Translations under genes and position numbers: made by a program | The notes under the pieces: generated by a model | What the model saw: only the letters and a program-made list of their open reading frames with translations | Told to the model about the DNA's origin: nothing | Databases searched by the model: none | Shown: piece by piece, positions 1 through 9,511 of the stretch | Position numbering within the stretch: position 1 is the stretch's first letter | How the letters are laid out: every line of letters starts with the position of its first letter | NCBI GenBank assembly: GCA_020186115.1 | Contig: WSYJ01000149.1 | Span: 620,001 to 684,000 of the forward strand | Length of the DNA stretch: 64,000 nucleotides | Direction: 5' to 3' | Source of the DNA: Histomonas meleagridis | Lineage: Eukaryota > Parabasalia > Tritrichomonadida > Dientamoebidae

Positions 1-101
1 TTAAATCTTTGTGTATAGTTAAAAATTTTTGATTCTTATTATATGAAATTTTTAGAAAATCAAAGTTTTAAAATAATTGAAAAATTAGCTCTACTAAAAA
101 G

Positions 102-1442
102 ATGTATAATCGAAGAGACAACGGAATGATGTATATGACTGAAGCTAACAGGCTTTTACAAAGCGCAATAGCATTTGATCGCTCAGGAAATTATACCCAA
201 GCTAAGCAATATTATAATAGTGCTAAAGTAAAATTCAAATTGGCTTCAGATCAACCAACATTAAACCCAAATGTTAAAGATTGCTGTATTCAACGTATGA
301 AACAATGTGAAGAGCGTGCAAGTGCACTTGATAATATTCAAGTTACTCCAACTATTGAATGTTCAAGTGGCTCCACATTAAATTCAAGGCCAAGTAGCAG
401 AGGTAAATATGGTAATGGTGGTAGTTCCTCAAATGGTGGGACTAATAGTAATAAAAAAGATGATGAAAGTGGAGAATTCAAAGATCGTATATCTAGTGCT
501 ATTCTTGTTGAAAAACCTAATATTAAATGGGATGATGTAGCAGGTTTAGCCGAAGCTAAAAGAAACCTTGTCCAAGCAGTCATACTGCCATTAAAACTTC
601 CACAGTTCTTTACTGGGCAACGTGCTCCATGGCGTGGTATTCTTCTTTATGGTCCTCCAGGGACTGGTAAATCATTTATAGCAAAAGCAACAGCAACAGA
701 AGCCAATAATTCAACTTTTTTAACTGTTTCCACATCTGATCTTGTATCTAAATGGGTTGGTGAATCGGAAAAACTTATTCGAGCATTATTCGATACCGCA
801 CGCGAGAAGAAACCTGCAATCGTATTTATTGATGAAATTGATTCACTTCTTTCAGAACGAACAGAGAATGATTCTGAAGGAGCGCGTAGGATTAAAACGG
901 AATTTCTTATTCAAATGGATGGAGTAGGTAAGTCTATGGATGGAATTCTTATTCTTGCCGCTACAAATATTCCATGGGGAATTGATGCAGCAGTAAGAAG
1001 GCGATTTGAGAAAAAGATTTATATTCCACTCCCAGATTATGAAGCACGACTTGCACTTGTTCGTCTTAAAACAAAAGATACTCCATCTGAACTTACAGAT
1101 GAAGATATACAAGAAGTTGCAAGGATGACTGAAGGTTATTCAGGTGCAGACATGAATATTCTTGCACGTGATGCAGCAATGGCGCCTGTAAACCGTATAC
1201 AACAAGCAGAAAACTTTGTTGAATATCAAGGACAACTTTATCCTTGTAATCCAGGTACACCGAATTCGATTCATATCACTGTACTTGAAATGACAAATGA
1301 GCAACTTTCAATGATTAAGCCACCTGCATTAACAATTGATGATTTTCGTGGAAGTATTCAGAAAGTGCGCCCATCAGTCTCACCAAAAGATCTTATTAGA
1401 TTTGAAGAATGGACAAAAGAATTTGGACAAGAAGGTAATTAA
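102..1442 (+). CDS. VPS4: VPS4-like ESCRT-disassembly AAA ATPase
   Basis: A 446-aa protein with the full VPS4 layout. An N-terminal MIT-type helical region (about residues 10-75) would bind ESCRT-III tails. A Ser/Gly/Asn-rich linker (about 88-120) follows, then one AAA domain with Walker A GPPGTGKS at 184-191, Walker B IVFIDEID at about 240-247 and an Arg-rich ARR/RRF segment near 298-302. The C-terminus has the VPS4 helix, ending FEEWTKEFGQEGN. In the family this ATPase pulls apart ESCRT-III polymers in endosomal sorting, membrane scission and cytokinesis; length is normal (human VPS4 is about 440 aa). The ATG at 102 fits a complete MIT domain. It is tail-to-tail with the kinase gene that follows. 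Katanin and spastin are relatives, but the MIT domain and C-terminal helix favour VPS4. Confidence 0.93.
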   Translation: MYNRRDNGMMYMTEANRLLQSAIAFDRSGNYTQAKQYYNSAKVKFKLASDQPTLNPNVKDCCIQRMKQCEERASALDNIQVTPTIECSSGSTLNSRPSSRGKYGNGGSSSNGGTNSNKKDDESGEFKDRISSAILVEKPNIKWDDVAGLAEAKRNLVQAVILPLKLPQFFTGQRAPWRGILLYGPPGTGKSFIAKATATEANNSTFLTVSTSDLVSKWVGESEKLIRALFDTAREKKPAIVFIDEIDSLLSERTENDSEGARRIKTEFLIQMDGVGKSMDGILILAATNIPWGIDAAVRRRFEKKIYIPLPDYEARLALVRLKTKDTPSELTDEDIQEVARMTEGYSGADMNILARDAAMAPVNRIQQAENFVEYQGQLYPCNPGTPNSIHITVLEMTNEQLSMIKPPALTIDDFRGSIQKVRPSVSPKDLIRFEEWTKEFGQEGN

Positions 1443-1506
1443 AATATAAGCATATAAAAACATTTTTATATTTCATACAAATAAAAAGATATATTACATT
1501 TACACA

Positions 1507-2523
1507 TTACGCATTATTAGATAAGTTTTTTCTGTGACTAAATTTGATATTTGTTGCTTTGTTTGCAATCTGTTTGATGACAGCATCGAAAATTATATGT
1601 TCGGAACTAAATTCGCGAATTTGAGGTTTTTTCCAAGAAATTTCTCCTTCTTCTGAATAGAAGAATCTATCAACCCTTCGAAGTGAAAGATCTTGTGATA
1701 TTCTTATTGGTATTTCTCTAAGTTCTTTCCCTTGGAACCAACTCATTTGGAGTGCTTCTGGTATCGTCAGCCTTTTTGAAAGGTTTACAGTCATCAGCCC
1801 TTTGATGAGCTGTCTGCATTCTTTACTTAAGTATGTAGGAATTTCATATTGGCCTCTTCGTATTTGACCTATCACCTGTGAAATAATTCTGCTTTTCCAA
1901 GGCATTTTTCCGGTCAACATTGCAAACATAATGACTCCACAACTCCATATATCACTTTTACACCCATTGTACCGAAAACCACTAAGACACTCTGGTGATG
2001 CATAAAATGGTGAGCCAACAGGTGTGGATGTAAAACCGTTTTTATCTACAAAATTTGATAGTCCAAAATCTGAGATTCTGATATCATTGTTTTCGTCTAT
2101 TAAAATGTTTTCTGGTTTGAGGTCTCGATGACAAATTCCTTGTGAATGAATAAATTGAAGAGTGCTTAATAATTGGTAAGAAAAAATTCTTGCTTCATCT
2201 TCTTTTAATCGTTTTTTCTTTACTACGTAGCTTAATAGATTGCCTTTAGAACAGTATTCCATGATTATAAAATATGAGTTTGAATCAGCTAACACATCCA
2301 AAATTTTAACAATACCTGGATGATGTATTTGCTGGTTTGTGCGTATTTCGAGTTGAAAACGTTTGTAATGGTTCGGATTTTTAATAGAACTTTTTTGAAT
2401 TATTTTACAACTATATGTTTTATTATTAATTTCATTGACAGCAAGCCTAACAATGGAAAAAGACCCTCTTCCAATAACTTCAGAAAGAATATACGGTCCA
2501 ATTCTTGTTTGGTTTGAAATCAT
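1507..2523 (-). CDS. Ser/Thr protein kinase, CAMK/SNF1-like
   Basis: A 338-aa protein that is almost entirely kinase domain. The Gly-rich loop GRGSFS is at residues 18-23 and the ATP-anchoring Lys at 40 (SCKII). The catalytic loop HRDLKPEN is at 132-139 and DFG at 152-154. The usual APE is SPE (176-178), preceded by GSPFYASPE. All catalytic residues are present, so it should be active. The activation segment and the segment around SDIWSCGVIMFAMLTGKMPW resemble CAMK/AMPK-type kinases, a large group in trichomonads. The C-terminal 70 residues carry no domain I recognise. The true ATG is at 2523, with CCACTTTT directly upstream. Substrates cannot be told from sequence. Confidence 0.9.
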   Translation of the reverse strand: MISNQTRIGPYILSEVIGRGSFSIVRLAVNEINNKTYSCKIIQKSSIKNPNHYKRFQLEIRTNQQIHHPGIVKILDVLADSNSYFIIMEYCSKGNLLSYVVKKKRLKEDEARIFSYQLLSTLQFIHSQGICHRDLKPENILIDENNDIRISDFGLSNFVDKNGFTSTPVGSPFYASPECLSGFRYNGCKSDIWSCGVIMFAMLTGKMPWKSRIISQVIGQIRRGQYEIPTYLSKECRQLIKGLMTVNLSKRLTIPEALQMSWFQGKELREIPIRISQDLSLRRVDRFFYSEEGEISWKKPQIREFSSEHIIFDAVIKQIANKATNIKFSHRKNLSNNA

Positions 2524-2672
2524 AAAAGTGGTGTTAACGCTCTAACGTATTTTATTTTTTCGGACAGAAATTTCAATTACTCAAGTGTTATATCTTAAGA
2601 TACAATTGTTAAATTCTATGTAAAAATCTCAAAATAAGTAAATAGGAAATTTCCATGAAAATCATTATTTAT

Positions 2673-3290
2673 TCAATTGTAGCCGTAAATGTTTTGGGAA
2701 TAAGTATTGATGCGTTTTCTTAAGGCAAGAACAATGTCATCTTTTTGCTGTATTTCAACAAGCAATGGATAAAGTTCATCCATTAATACATGGTCATTAT
2801 CTCCTCCATCCCATGAAGTTATTCCAATACAATTCATTGGCTGTAAAAGAGCAGATCCAATGGAAGAATCAACCATTACAACTCTTTCCAATGGCATACC
2901 TATTCTTCTTAGATCTTTTATTGTATATCCCCATTTGAACATACAATTATCCCTACAAAAGCAATTTTTTTCTGAAACAAATGGTGCGATTTTGTGGATA
3001 ATCTTCATTGCAACATCTCTTTCTTGGGAAGTAAAAAAATAAATTGTATAATACATCGAAATGCTTTCCAGAAATGTTGCCATTTTTGGTCTTTCTTCTA
3101 TGAAAACCTTTCTTTTGCTTGTAATATAGAAATCTGTTTTACTTGTATGAATTTGCGTTTGCCTCACCATTACATGGTCAAGGGCCAAAACAAGGGCAGG
3201 CTTTTGATATGAATTCGTAAGTTGCTGAATCCAAAAAGCAATGATATCTTCTTCTGTCTTGTCCAAATTCGTTTTGTGCAGAGTTCTCAA
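2673..3290 (-). CDS. FCP1/SCP-like (NIF-type HAD) domain protein lacking the nucleophile Asp; 5' end unresolved
   Basis: About 205 residues align by eye with the FCP1/SCP phosphatase fold. I see the RP...FLE segment, YFFTSQERDVAMKIIHKI, a KDLRRIG segment, VVMVDSS and SSW/TSW-GGDNDH. The motif that should read DLDET is ALDHV at residues 36-40, so the first Asp, the catalytic nucleophile of this family, is Ala. This suggests a pseudophosphatase or scaffold. No ATG lies before this motif: the open frame begins at 3302 after a stop, its first Met codon (3170) falls after the motif, and 3290 is TTG. A separate 44-codon frame starting at ATG 3427 ends just before it in another phase, so a frameshift or lost start is possible. 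It may be a pseudogene. Confidence 0.6.
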   Translation of the reverse strand: MRTLHKTNLDKTEEDIIAFWIQQLTNSYQKPALVLALDHVMVRQTQIHTSKTDFYITSKRKVFIEERPKMATFLESISMYYTIYFFTSQERDVAMKIIHKIAPFVSEKNCFCRDNCMFKWGYTIKDLRRIGMPLERVVMVDSSIGSALLQPMNCIGITSWDGGDNDHVLMDELYPLLVEIQQKDDIVLALRKRINTYSQNIYGYN

Positions 3291-3305
3291 TCTTAAGCGG
3301 TTTTA

Positions 3306-3624
3306 AAAAGGGTTATAATAAGTTTTTCTGAACAATAAAATCTTCTATTGAAAATACTGAACGTCAATTTTTTATTTCTGGACCCAAAACCGGTTGTGAA
3401 AATTTTGACCGTAAAATCTAACGTCATTGTCAATATTGAATTTTAAACATTTTGCAAAACTTTTCAAATTATTTTAAATTAAGTCTTTATGATAAGTTTT
3501 TTAAAACTGTCCTTGGCACATATCCATTGCCACTCATATTTTACATTTGTTTCAAAAAATAATTGAAATTCTAAGCATATATTAAAAAAGATTTTTTCTT
3601 TATCATTGCTAAATTTAATACTAT
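3306..3624. other. intergenic, no gene seen
   Basis: AT-rich DNA upstream of the FCP1-like frame. It holds a short 44-codon frame on the minus strand from ATG 3427, which could be a displaced 5' end of that gene. Nothing else stands out. Confidence 0.4.
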
Positions 3625-4305
3625 TTACCAAATAAATTTGTTGAAATCAAATTCATTAAATGAAGAAATCTGATAACTTGGATTGATGCCTTTTTCTTTA
3701 AATTCACGTTCTGCATCTTCAAATGGTGGATGTATGAAGCAAGTTGCCATTCCAGCAGTGTTAGCAGCCTTTATTCCATGGAAAGAGTCTTCAAATACGA
3801 GAACATTTTCTGGTTGATAATTGCCTAATCTTTTACTTGCAACTTGAAATATTTCGGGCGATGGTTTTGCAGCAGTTACATCATTTCCACAAATTGTTAC
3901 ATCAAATAATGAGTATAAATCTTTGTAATTGGATGTTTTGGTTTCATGGAGTGATCTTTCAGAACTTGTAGCAACTGCAAGAGGAATGTGTTTTTCGTGG
4001 ATTGCTCTGATAATTTTGTCAACTCCTGGTACAAGTTTTGAAGTTGGGAATAGTTCCTGAAGAATTTTAAATCTTTTTTCACATAATTCTTCTGGAGTCA
4101 TATCGAGATGAAAATGTTCAATAAATATTTTGCTAGCTTCCATATCTGACCTTCCGTTCACTCGATCAATCAAACTTTGTTCAAATGGAGGTGGAACAAT
4201 TCGAGCCAAAGCTTCGTAGTAAAGAGGAAGGGTATCAAGAATAACGCCATCGTTATCAAAAATTACTGCTTTGATTTGGTTTGGCCAAGCAACGCTTTCT
4301 CCCAT
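3625..4305 (-). CDS. HAD-superfamily hydrolase, beta-phosphoglucomutase-like
   Basis: A 226-aa protein of HAD subfamily IA. Motif I FDNDGVILDT is at residues 16-25 with the nucleophile at Asp17 and its partner at Asp19. Motif II is ATSS near 115, motif III Lys lies in AAKPSPEIF, and motif IV is VFEDSFHGIKAA with the Mg-binding acidic residue. The helical cap between motifs I and II is the size found in beta-phosphoglucomutase, sugar-phosphate phosphatases and riboflavin-biosynthesis phosphatases. The likely role is dephosphorylation or phosphoryl transfer on a small sugar phosphate in the cytosol; the substrate cannot be set. All catalytic residues are intact. Trichomonads carry many bacterial-like HAD enzymes, so lateral origin is possible but not shown. 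Confidence 0.88.
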   Translation of the reverse strand: MGESVAWPNQIKAVIFDNDGVILDTLPLYYEALARIVPPPFEQSLIDRVNGRSDMEASKIFIEHFHLDMTPEELCEKRFKILQELFPTSKLVPGVDKIIRAIHEKHIPLAVATSSERSLHETKTSNYKDLYSLFDVTICGNDVTAAKPSPEIFQVASKRLGNYQPENVLVFEDSFHGIKAANTAGMATCFIHPPFEDAEREFKEKGINPSYQISSFNEFDFNKFIW

Positions 4306-4561
4306 TGTAAATAGTCACTTTTCATTTTCATATTTTTCTTCTGCTTTGCAGTAACACATCTTTCTTTAAATGCCTTGACTAAATTAACAATATATACAAA
4401 ATTGTCGAACTTATTTTCTACAAAACAAGTTTAAATTATCGGCTGATTGAATTATCTTTTGTGAATAGATTCTGTAAATTTAGATGGAGATTTACATATG
4501 TACTTTGTTTTTTTGTTACACAACATGCTGTATAAATTAGGTATCAAAAGTTTTAATTTAT

Positions 4562-5257
4562 TTATAATTTTCGTTGTGCTTTGATGATTTCTGTTTGGAT
4601 GAACATGTTTGATGATCTTTCTTTACCAATCGTCGTCGTTGGGCCATGACCAGGAAGCACAAGAGTATCATCTGGAAGAGCCATTAAATGTTCCATTATG
4701 CCTTTCATTAAACTTTTGAAATTAGATTTTGGGAAGTCAGTTCTTCCAATTGATGATTGGAAAAGAGTATCACCAACAAAAACCATTTTTTCCTTGGAAG
4801 AGTATAACCCTGTTCCTCCAGGAGTATGTCCTGGAAGGTCTAAAACCTTTAATGATTCATCACCAAATTTTAATTCTTGACCATGCTTAATAAAGTTCAA
4901 ATTTTTTATGAAATCCTTAAGATCCACTTCAAATCCCATATTTTCAGACAGGTTTAATCTTGGATTTGTTAAAAATTCCAAATCATTTTTTGAAATATAA
5001 ACCTTTGTTTCAGGGAACTCTTCTAATATACTTCTAACTCCTCCAATATGATCAAAATGACCATGCGTCAAATATATATTTGGTGGTTCTACTTTAGATT
5101 TTTCCTTAATCCAATTATTTACGTCATCAGATATAGCTCCAGGGTCAATAACCAAACATTTACCATTGAAATCCAACAAATAGCAGTTTGTTTCTAAAGG
5201 ACCCAAAACGCCAGATTTTAAATTAAATTTTCTTCTCAACAAACCACAACTCAGCAT
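4562..5257 (-). CDS. Metallo-beta-lactamase-fold hydrolase, glyoxalase II-like
   Basis: A 231-aa protein from the ATG at 5257; an upstream TTG is not a plausible eukaryotic start. The metal-binding motif THGHFDHIGG is at about residues 64-73. The second-site histidine is in LPGHTPGGTG, the bridging Asp in GDTLFQSSIGRTDF, and the last His in LPGHGPTT. This small single-domain form, which lacks the long C-terminal domain of true glyoxalase II, is common in bacteria and anaerobic protists and hydrolyses thioesters or related esters. A CACTTTTTT element lies 31 nt upstream of the ATG in the sense direction. An out-of-frame ATG lies between that element and the chosen start, so start choice is not certain. 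Confidence 0.88.
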   Translation of the reverse strand: MLSCGLLRRKFNLKSGVLGPLETNCYLLDFNGKCLVIDPGAISDDVNNWIKEKSKVEPPNIYLTHGHFDHIGGVRSILEEFPETKVYISKNDLEFLTNPRLNLSENMGFEVDLKDFIKNLNFIKHGQELKFGDESLKVLDLPGHTPGGTGLYSSKEKMVFVGDTLFQSSIGRTDFPKSNFKSLMKGIMEHLMALPDDTLVLPGHGPTTTIGKERSSNMFIQTEIIKAQRKL

Positions 5258-5288
5258 CTTCTGTAACTTGGAAACCAAATAACCATTA

Positions 5289-5296
5289 AAAAAGTG
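5289..5296 (-). promoter_or_regulatory. CACTTTTT element upstream of the MBL-fold gene
   Basis: Read in the gene's direction this is TTCACTTTTTTAATGG, 31 nt before the ATG. TCACT matches the trichomonad initiator consensus TCAYW, so transcription could start here. The same octamer recurs before many other genes in the window. Confidence 0.4.
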
Positions 5297-5649
5297 AAAA
5301 TAAAGCGATAGACAAATTCAATAATCAGAAAAACATTATCGTCATTTTGAAATTCGTATCGTTTCATCTAGGGATCTTTTCTTCCCTAAAAACTTTTTTG
5401 CTGACCACATTGTTGTATCTTTGTGCACATACCATTTTCATAGTATATACAATTTTTTAAGCTTGCATTAGAAATCCCGATTTTAAAATTTTTTAACGAA
5501 GAGATCATCAAATCTTTTCAGCAATTTTCTTTCTTATTGAAGTGTTATTTTAATAATCTCTTTTTTCGCCATGAAACGCGTAAAGTATTTTTAATTTAAC
5601 ACAAATTTTTTAAAAAAGAAAAAAAATTCGAATTTTTTATTTCGCAAAT
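5297..5649. other. intergenic, no gene seen
   Basis: AT-rich DNA between the start of the MBL-fold gene and the stop of the ankyrin gene. No coding signal on either strand. Confidence 0.4.
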
Positions 5650-8600
5650 TTATTCTGGTTCTCTTACTGGGAAAACTCTGTTCAACATTTGTTTTTGTTT
5701 AAACATCTCCAACATTTCCTTTGATGCAAGATGTGTTGGTAGTTTACCTTCTCTATTATACCATTTATTTGGGTCAGCGCCATATTGCAACAAAACTTTC
5801 ACTATTTCTTCGTCACCGTTTTTCACTGCCAACGACAGCGGCGTATTTCTTTCGTTATCATTATTCGGTGCGTTTCCCAACGCTCCGTTCTTCACCAACA
5901 ATTCCACAGCTTCTTTTGATCTTTGACTTACAGCTATGTATAAACATGACTGATGATTTTCATCTTGTAAATCGAGATCACATCTTGGGTCTTCTACCAA
6001 ATGTTTTAATATTGAAATTGCGTTTGATTTTACGCATCTACTTAACGGCGTTTGTCCGATTGCATTTCTTACATTTAAGTTTAAGTTTGGTAAAGATAAC
6101 AACGCCTTAAATAAGTCTGGATCATAAGTTTCATTATTTCCACTATCAAAGAAATAATGTAATGGATGAGGTAATTTATCAGTATAACGATTTGGATTAA
6201 AGTCTGGACAACGTTTTGCTAATAGATATAATTGATCTTCAAGTTTGTACTTGATTAAGATATGTGTAAGATATTCTTCATCAGACGTTGGATAGTTTAA
6301 GTATGACGAATCACAAAATGTTAAAAGTTTTTCGAAGATGTCATAATACCCACATTTAATAGAGAAGATTAATGCCGATTGATGTAAGTCCTTTAACGTT
6401 TGATTAATGGAAGAGCCATTACTCGCTAAGAAGTTTGTCTTCTCTGGAAGTCCAATTTCGATTGATTTAGTTAAACATGTTTCACTTTGTTTATCACCTA
6501 AATCTACATCAATATCATTTTCGATTAAAGTTTGTGTGATCGATGTGGATGGATTACGTAATGAATAAAATAATGCTGTTCGTCCATCGCCATCTCTTTT
6601 GTTTATATCTTTTTTGTTTATGATCATCTTAAGGAACTCTAAGTTATCAGTGAATAATGATATAAAATGTAATAATGGCGATGAACGTTTTTTATATGTA
6701 TTTAATAATGAACCAAAATGTTTTAATTGGAATTGTAATAATTCGGCAGAATTAATCTCAAATGAGAAATTAAAATCACTGATCTTAAGATAATTAAATA
6801 ACTTGAATTGATACGCACGATTTGTTGAACATGCAAGTTCAATTAATGTGGATTTAATATATATTAATAATAATTCTTGATAATCATCATACGATGGAAC
6901 ATTAATATATTCAGAGATTTTGACCTTAGAATATGAACAATTTAAATATTTAATATGTTCATCTTCTTTAGGAAACTTTAATTCAACAATTGGGTTTTCA
7001 TGTGAGACCATAGTTTTAACCTTTCGATTATTTGCATAAATTTTATCGAATTTCTCGATAATACGTTTTATAGGTTCACAAATTTTCCAATTTTCAGGTC
7101 CCGCTTCAATATTCGCATTAAAGTTATATTCATTACCTATACAAGGAAATGATATAATGATCTTTAAGTTAGGTATTGGTGGTTCGATAATTGATGACTC
7201 CAAATTGTTTTGACAGATATTTAACATTAACCAAAAGTCATGTAATGATTCGAAAGTATTAAAGTCAATTGTTAATGTTCCTTTCGGTGTAAATAAGACA
7301 CCTATAGGTTTATCGAATTCGAATTGTACAAACTTTACACATTGTATTGGAGCACCATAAAATAATGGATTTATAATACCACAATTAAAACTATACGTTA
7401 ATGGTAATACTTCATGCGCTGAATCTTCTTTACGTGGCGCAAAGTTCATTAAGTTAACAAAGCCACGTGTTAATATTAAAAAGTATTTTCCTGTTTGTAA
7501 TGAGATAAAATCACTATATACAATGTAGCCATAATAATTAATGTTTTGCATCGGCATCAACTTAGAAAAAACAACTTCTGATGAATGAACACGTTCAATG
7601 ACATCGCTCGGAAATGTGGTCCATCGTGAGATATGTATCGCAATTAGCAATTCAGTATTCGAATCTTCCTTAATATAATTGGGATGCGCATTTTCTTTGG
7701 TGGCAATGTTCTTGAGGTCAGACCATTTCAATCCGCTGATCTTACTGTTGAAATATGGTGATAAGTAATCAATTATTATTGATGGAAGAATTTGGGAAAG
7801 TGCATCTTTAAGAATCTCCTTTTGATTCTCTGAAAGGGGAATAGAAGTTTTGCGTATAAATCCTTGGAGATTTTTGATGGTAATTGGAATAAATTCTGAC
7901 GGTTTGGAATATTTAAGAATACTTAAAAGGTCATGACAAAATGCTTCTACGCTAGCTACATATTGGTCACGAGCTGGTAATGTTGGCTTTTGTAATTCAG
8001 GAGTGACAAATACATCATATGATAATTCATGTGGACTAAAAACACCATCTGATGTAAATAAATGTTCCATAAGGTCAGCAACTTTGGTGTTAGGGAAGAG
8101 AAAATGCTCTTCGTCATTGACAATTTGTTTAAGAAGAATTAATTCTGGTGGAACATTTAATGTTTTAGCAAACTGTGTAAGTGATTTTTCAAATGTTTGA
8201 TCTCCGACTGCATTTATAATGAATTCTTTTAAGTTGGTTCCATCATAATCGATATTAGATATTGGAATTTTGATAACAAAAGTTTCATATTTTTTCTCTG
8301 AATGAGCAAAATTGATCATAATACTTTTGCTGTATTTGGAACTCGGATCTATTAAACTAAGTACAGCTTTATTATCCATTGTTTCATCTAATTCTGGTGT
8401 GGGGTTTTCTGGTTGAGGTTGTTGGATTGGTTTTCCTTCTGGTGGATTAGGCTCTGTTGGAACAGAAGTCGGATCTTGAGGAGGAGCTTCAAAATGTGGT
8501 CTCATTTCAAGTTCATATTTTAATTGAGGAAAAATTGATAGTGGTTCTACATTTGGTGGGAGACAGAAGCTGAATGTTGGGCTATGGAAAATAACTGAAT

Positions 8601-8763
8601 TTATTTCTTGATTGTCAATAAATAATGGTTTTTTCTTAAATGTTTCTAAAATTTTGGTTGCTGTGTACTTTTGATATGGCTGCCATTTAGTCTTTGTGTA
8701 CTCGCTTTGACTTTCGCGGGTAACGTAAAAAAAGTTGGCTTTGATCACGATATTTTCTTCCAT
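5650..8763 (-). CDS. Large protein with C-terminal ankyrin repeats
   Basis: A 1037-aa protein starting at ATG 8763. The first 680 or so residues belong to no family I recognise; they include a Pro/Glu-rich linker at about 92-128 and globular stretches rich in aromatic and hydrophobic residues. From about residue 690 to 1020 there are ankyrin repeats, seen in phrases such as DGRTALFYSLRNP, IGQTPLSRC, NHQSCLYIAVSQRSKEAVELLVKNGA and NTPLSLAVKNGDEEIVKVLLQYGADPN. Ankyrin stacks bind proteins, so it is probably an adaptor. The ankyrin region is one continuous frame, unlike the interrupted arrays at 15-17 kb and 22-25 kb. CACTTTTT lies 45 nt upstream, in reverse orientation to the gene. Confidence 0.85.
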   Translation of the reverse strand: MEENIVIKANFFYVTRESQSEYTKTKWQPYQKYTATKILETFKKKPLFIDNQEINSVIFHSPTFSFCLPPNVEPLSIFPQLKYELEMRPHFEAPPQDPTSVPTEPNPPEGKPIQQPQPENPTPELDETMDNKAVLSLIDPSSKYSKSIMINFAHSEKKYETFVIKIPISNIDYDGTNLKEFIINAVGDQTFEKSLTQFAKTLNVPPELILLKQIVNDEEHFLFPNTKVADLMEHLFTSDGVFSPHELSYDVFVTPELQKPTLPARDQYVASVEAFCHDLLSILKYSKPSEFIPITIKNLQGFIRKTSIPLSENQKEILKDALSQILPSIIIDYLSPYFNSKISGLKWSDLKNIATKENAHPNYIKEDSNTELLIAIHISRWTTFPSDVIERVHSSEVVFSKLMPMQNINYYGYIVYSDFISLQTGKYFLILTRGFVNLMNFAPRKEDSAHEVLPLTYSFNCGIINPLFYGAPIQCVKFVQFEFDKPIGVLFTPKGTLTIDFNTFESLHDFWLMLNICQNNLESSIIEPPIPNLKIIISFPCIGNEYNFNANIEAGPENWKICEPIKRIIEKFDKIYANNRKVKTMVSHENPIVELKFPKEDEHIKYLNCSYSKVKISEYINVPSYDDYQELLLIYIKSTLIELACSTNRAYQFKLFNYLKISDFNFSFEINSAELLQFQLKHFGSLLNTYKKRSSPLLHFISLFTDNLEFLKMIINKKDINKRDGDGRTALFYSLRNPSTSITQTLIENDIDVDLGDKQSETCLTKSIEIGLPEKTNFLASNGSSINQTLKDLHQSALIFSIKCGYYDIFEKLLTFCDSSYLNYPTSDEEYLTHILIKYKLEDQLYLLAKRCPDFNPNRYTDKLPHPLHYFFDSGNNETYDPDLFKALLSLPNLNLNVRNAIGQTPLSRCVKSNAISILKHLVEDPRCDLDLQDENHQSCLYIAVSQRSKEAVELLVKNGALGNAPNNDNERNTPLSLAVKNGDEEIVKVLLQYGADPNKWYNREGKLPTHLASKEMLEMFKQKQMLNRVFPVREPE

Positions 8764-8808
8764 TTTTTAACAATTATTTGACATGTGAATTGAAATTGTG
8801 ATATATGC

Positions 8809-8816
8809 CACTTTTT
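8809..8816 (+). promoter_or_regulatory. CACTTTTT element upstream of the ankyrin gene
   Basis: In the gene's sense strand it reads CAATGAAAAAGTGGCAT, 45 nt before the ATG at 8763. Nearly the same arrangement, ATGAAAAAGTG, precedes the HECT and SAM-domain genes. Confidence 0.35.
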
Positions 8817-9084
8817 CATTGATATTGATTTTATTAAATATTCGATATTACTCACATAATGACAAAACTAAAGTTATTAGTATAACAGCATTATTAAAAA
8901 ATCAAACTTAATTAAATTATACTATAGTTTAGTGGCACTAATCCCATAGAATTTTCCTTCTTCAGCCTAAAATTCAAATCGACAAGTAATAATTTTTGTC
9001 TTGCTCCAACTCGAGAAATCTTTGGTGGTCTCATTTTCAAAAGTTATTAAATTTTTCAACAGATCTTTGCCGAGCGAATATAAA

Positions 9085-9330
9085 GACGACTTGAAAAGCA
9101 ACGTAAACAGATTCTTCTGAAGAAGTTAATAGCCCTCATGACCATATCCCAGCAACGTGTTAACACAGATCTATATTATTGCTTAACACAGTCGGATCAA
9201 ATTAGCAAATTTTGGACTTGCAGATCTCATCTCAAAAGCAGCATTAACACATCAAAGATCCACATTTGGAAATTCTATTGATGAATCAGTTCAAAAAAAC
9301 TCTCTGAACTTTTATAAACATAGAATTTGA
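9085..9330 (+). pseudogene. Possible degraded protein-kinase fragment
   Basis: Within the 750-bp gap between two minus-strand genes the plus strand holds coding-like text in two frames. The first frame gives about 65 stop-free codons ending near 9283, including LTQSDQI. The second contains IKLANFGLADLIS, close to the kinase subdomain VII pattern (hydrophobic-K-hydrophobic-A-D-F-G-L-A) with Asn for the metal-binding Asp, and stops at 9328-9330. A one-base shift would join them. No other kinase motif or start codon is visible, so this is a weak call on a fossil fragment. Confidence 0.25.
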
Positions 9331-9511
9331 ATTTTGTTTTCGTAAATTTGCAAAAGTATGAAAAAATTTTATCGCAAATACTTCATTACATAATTAATAA
9401 TTACGTAATTATTCAGTGAAATTATTACTTTGAAATGAAACAAAAAGTATAAGTTCGAAATATTTTTTATAAATATTAAACAATAGAATAAAAATTCTTT
9501 TCTACTCAACG

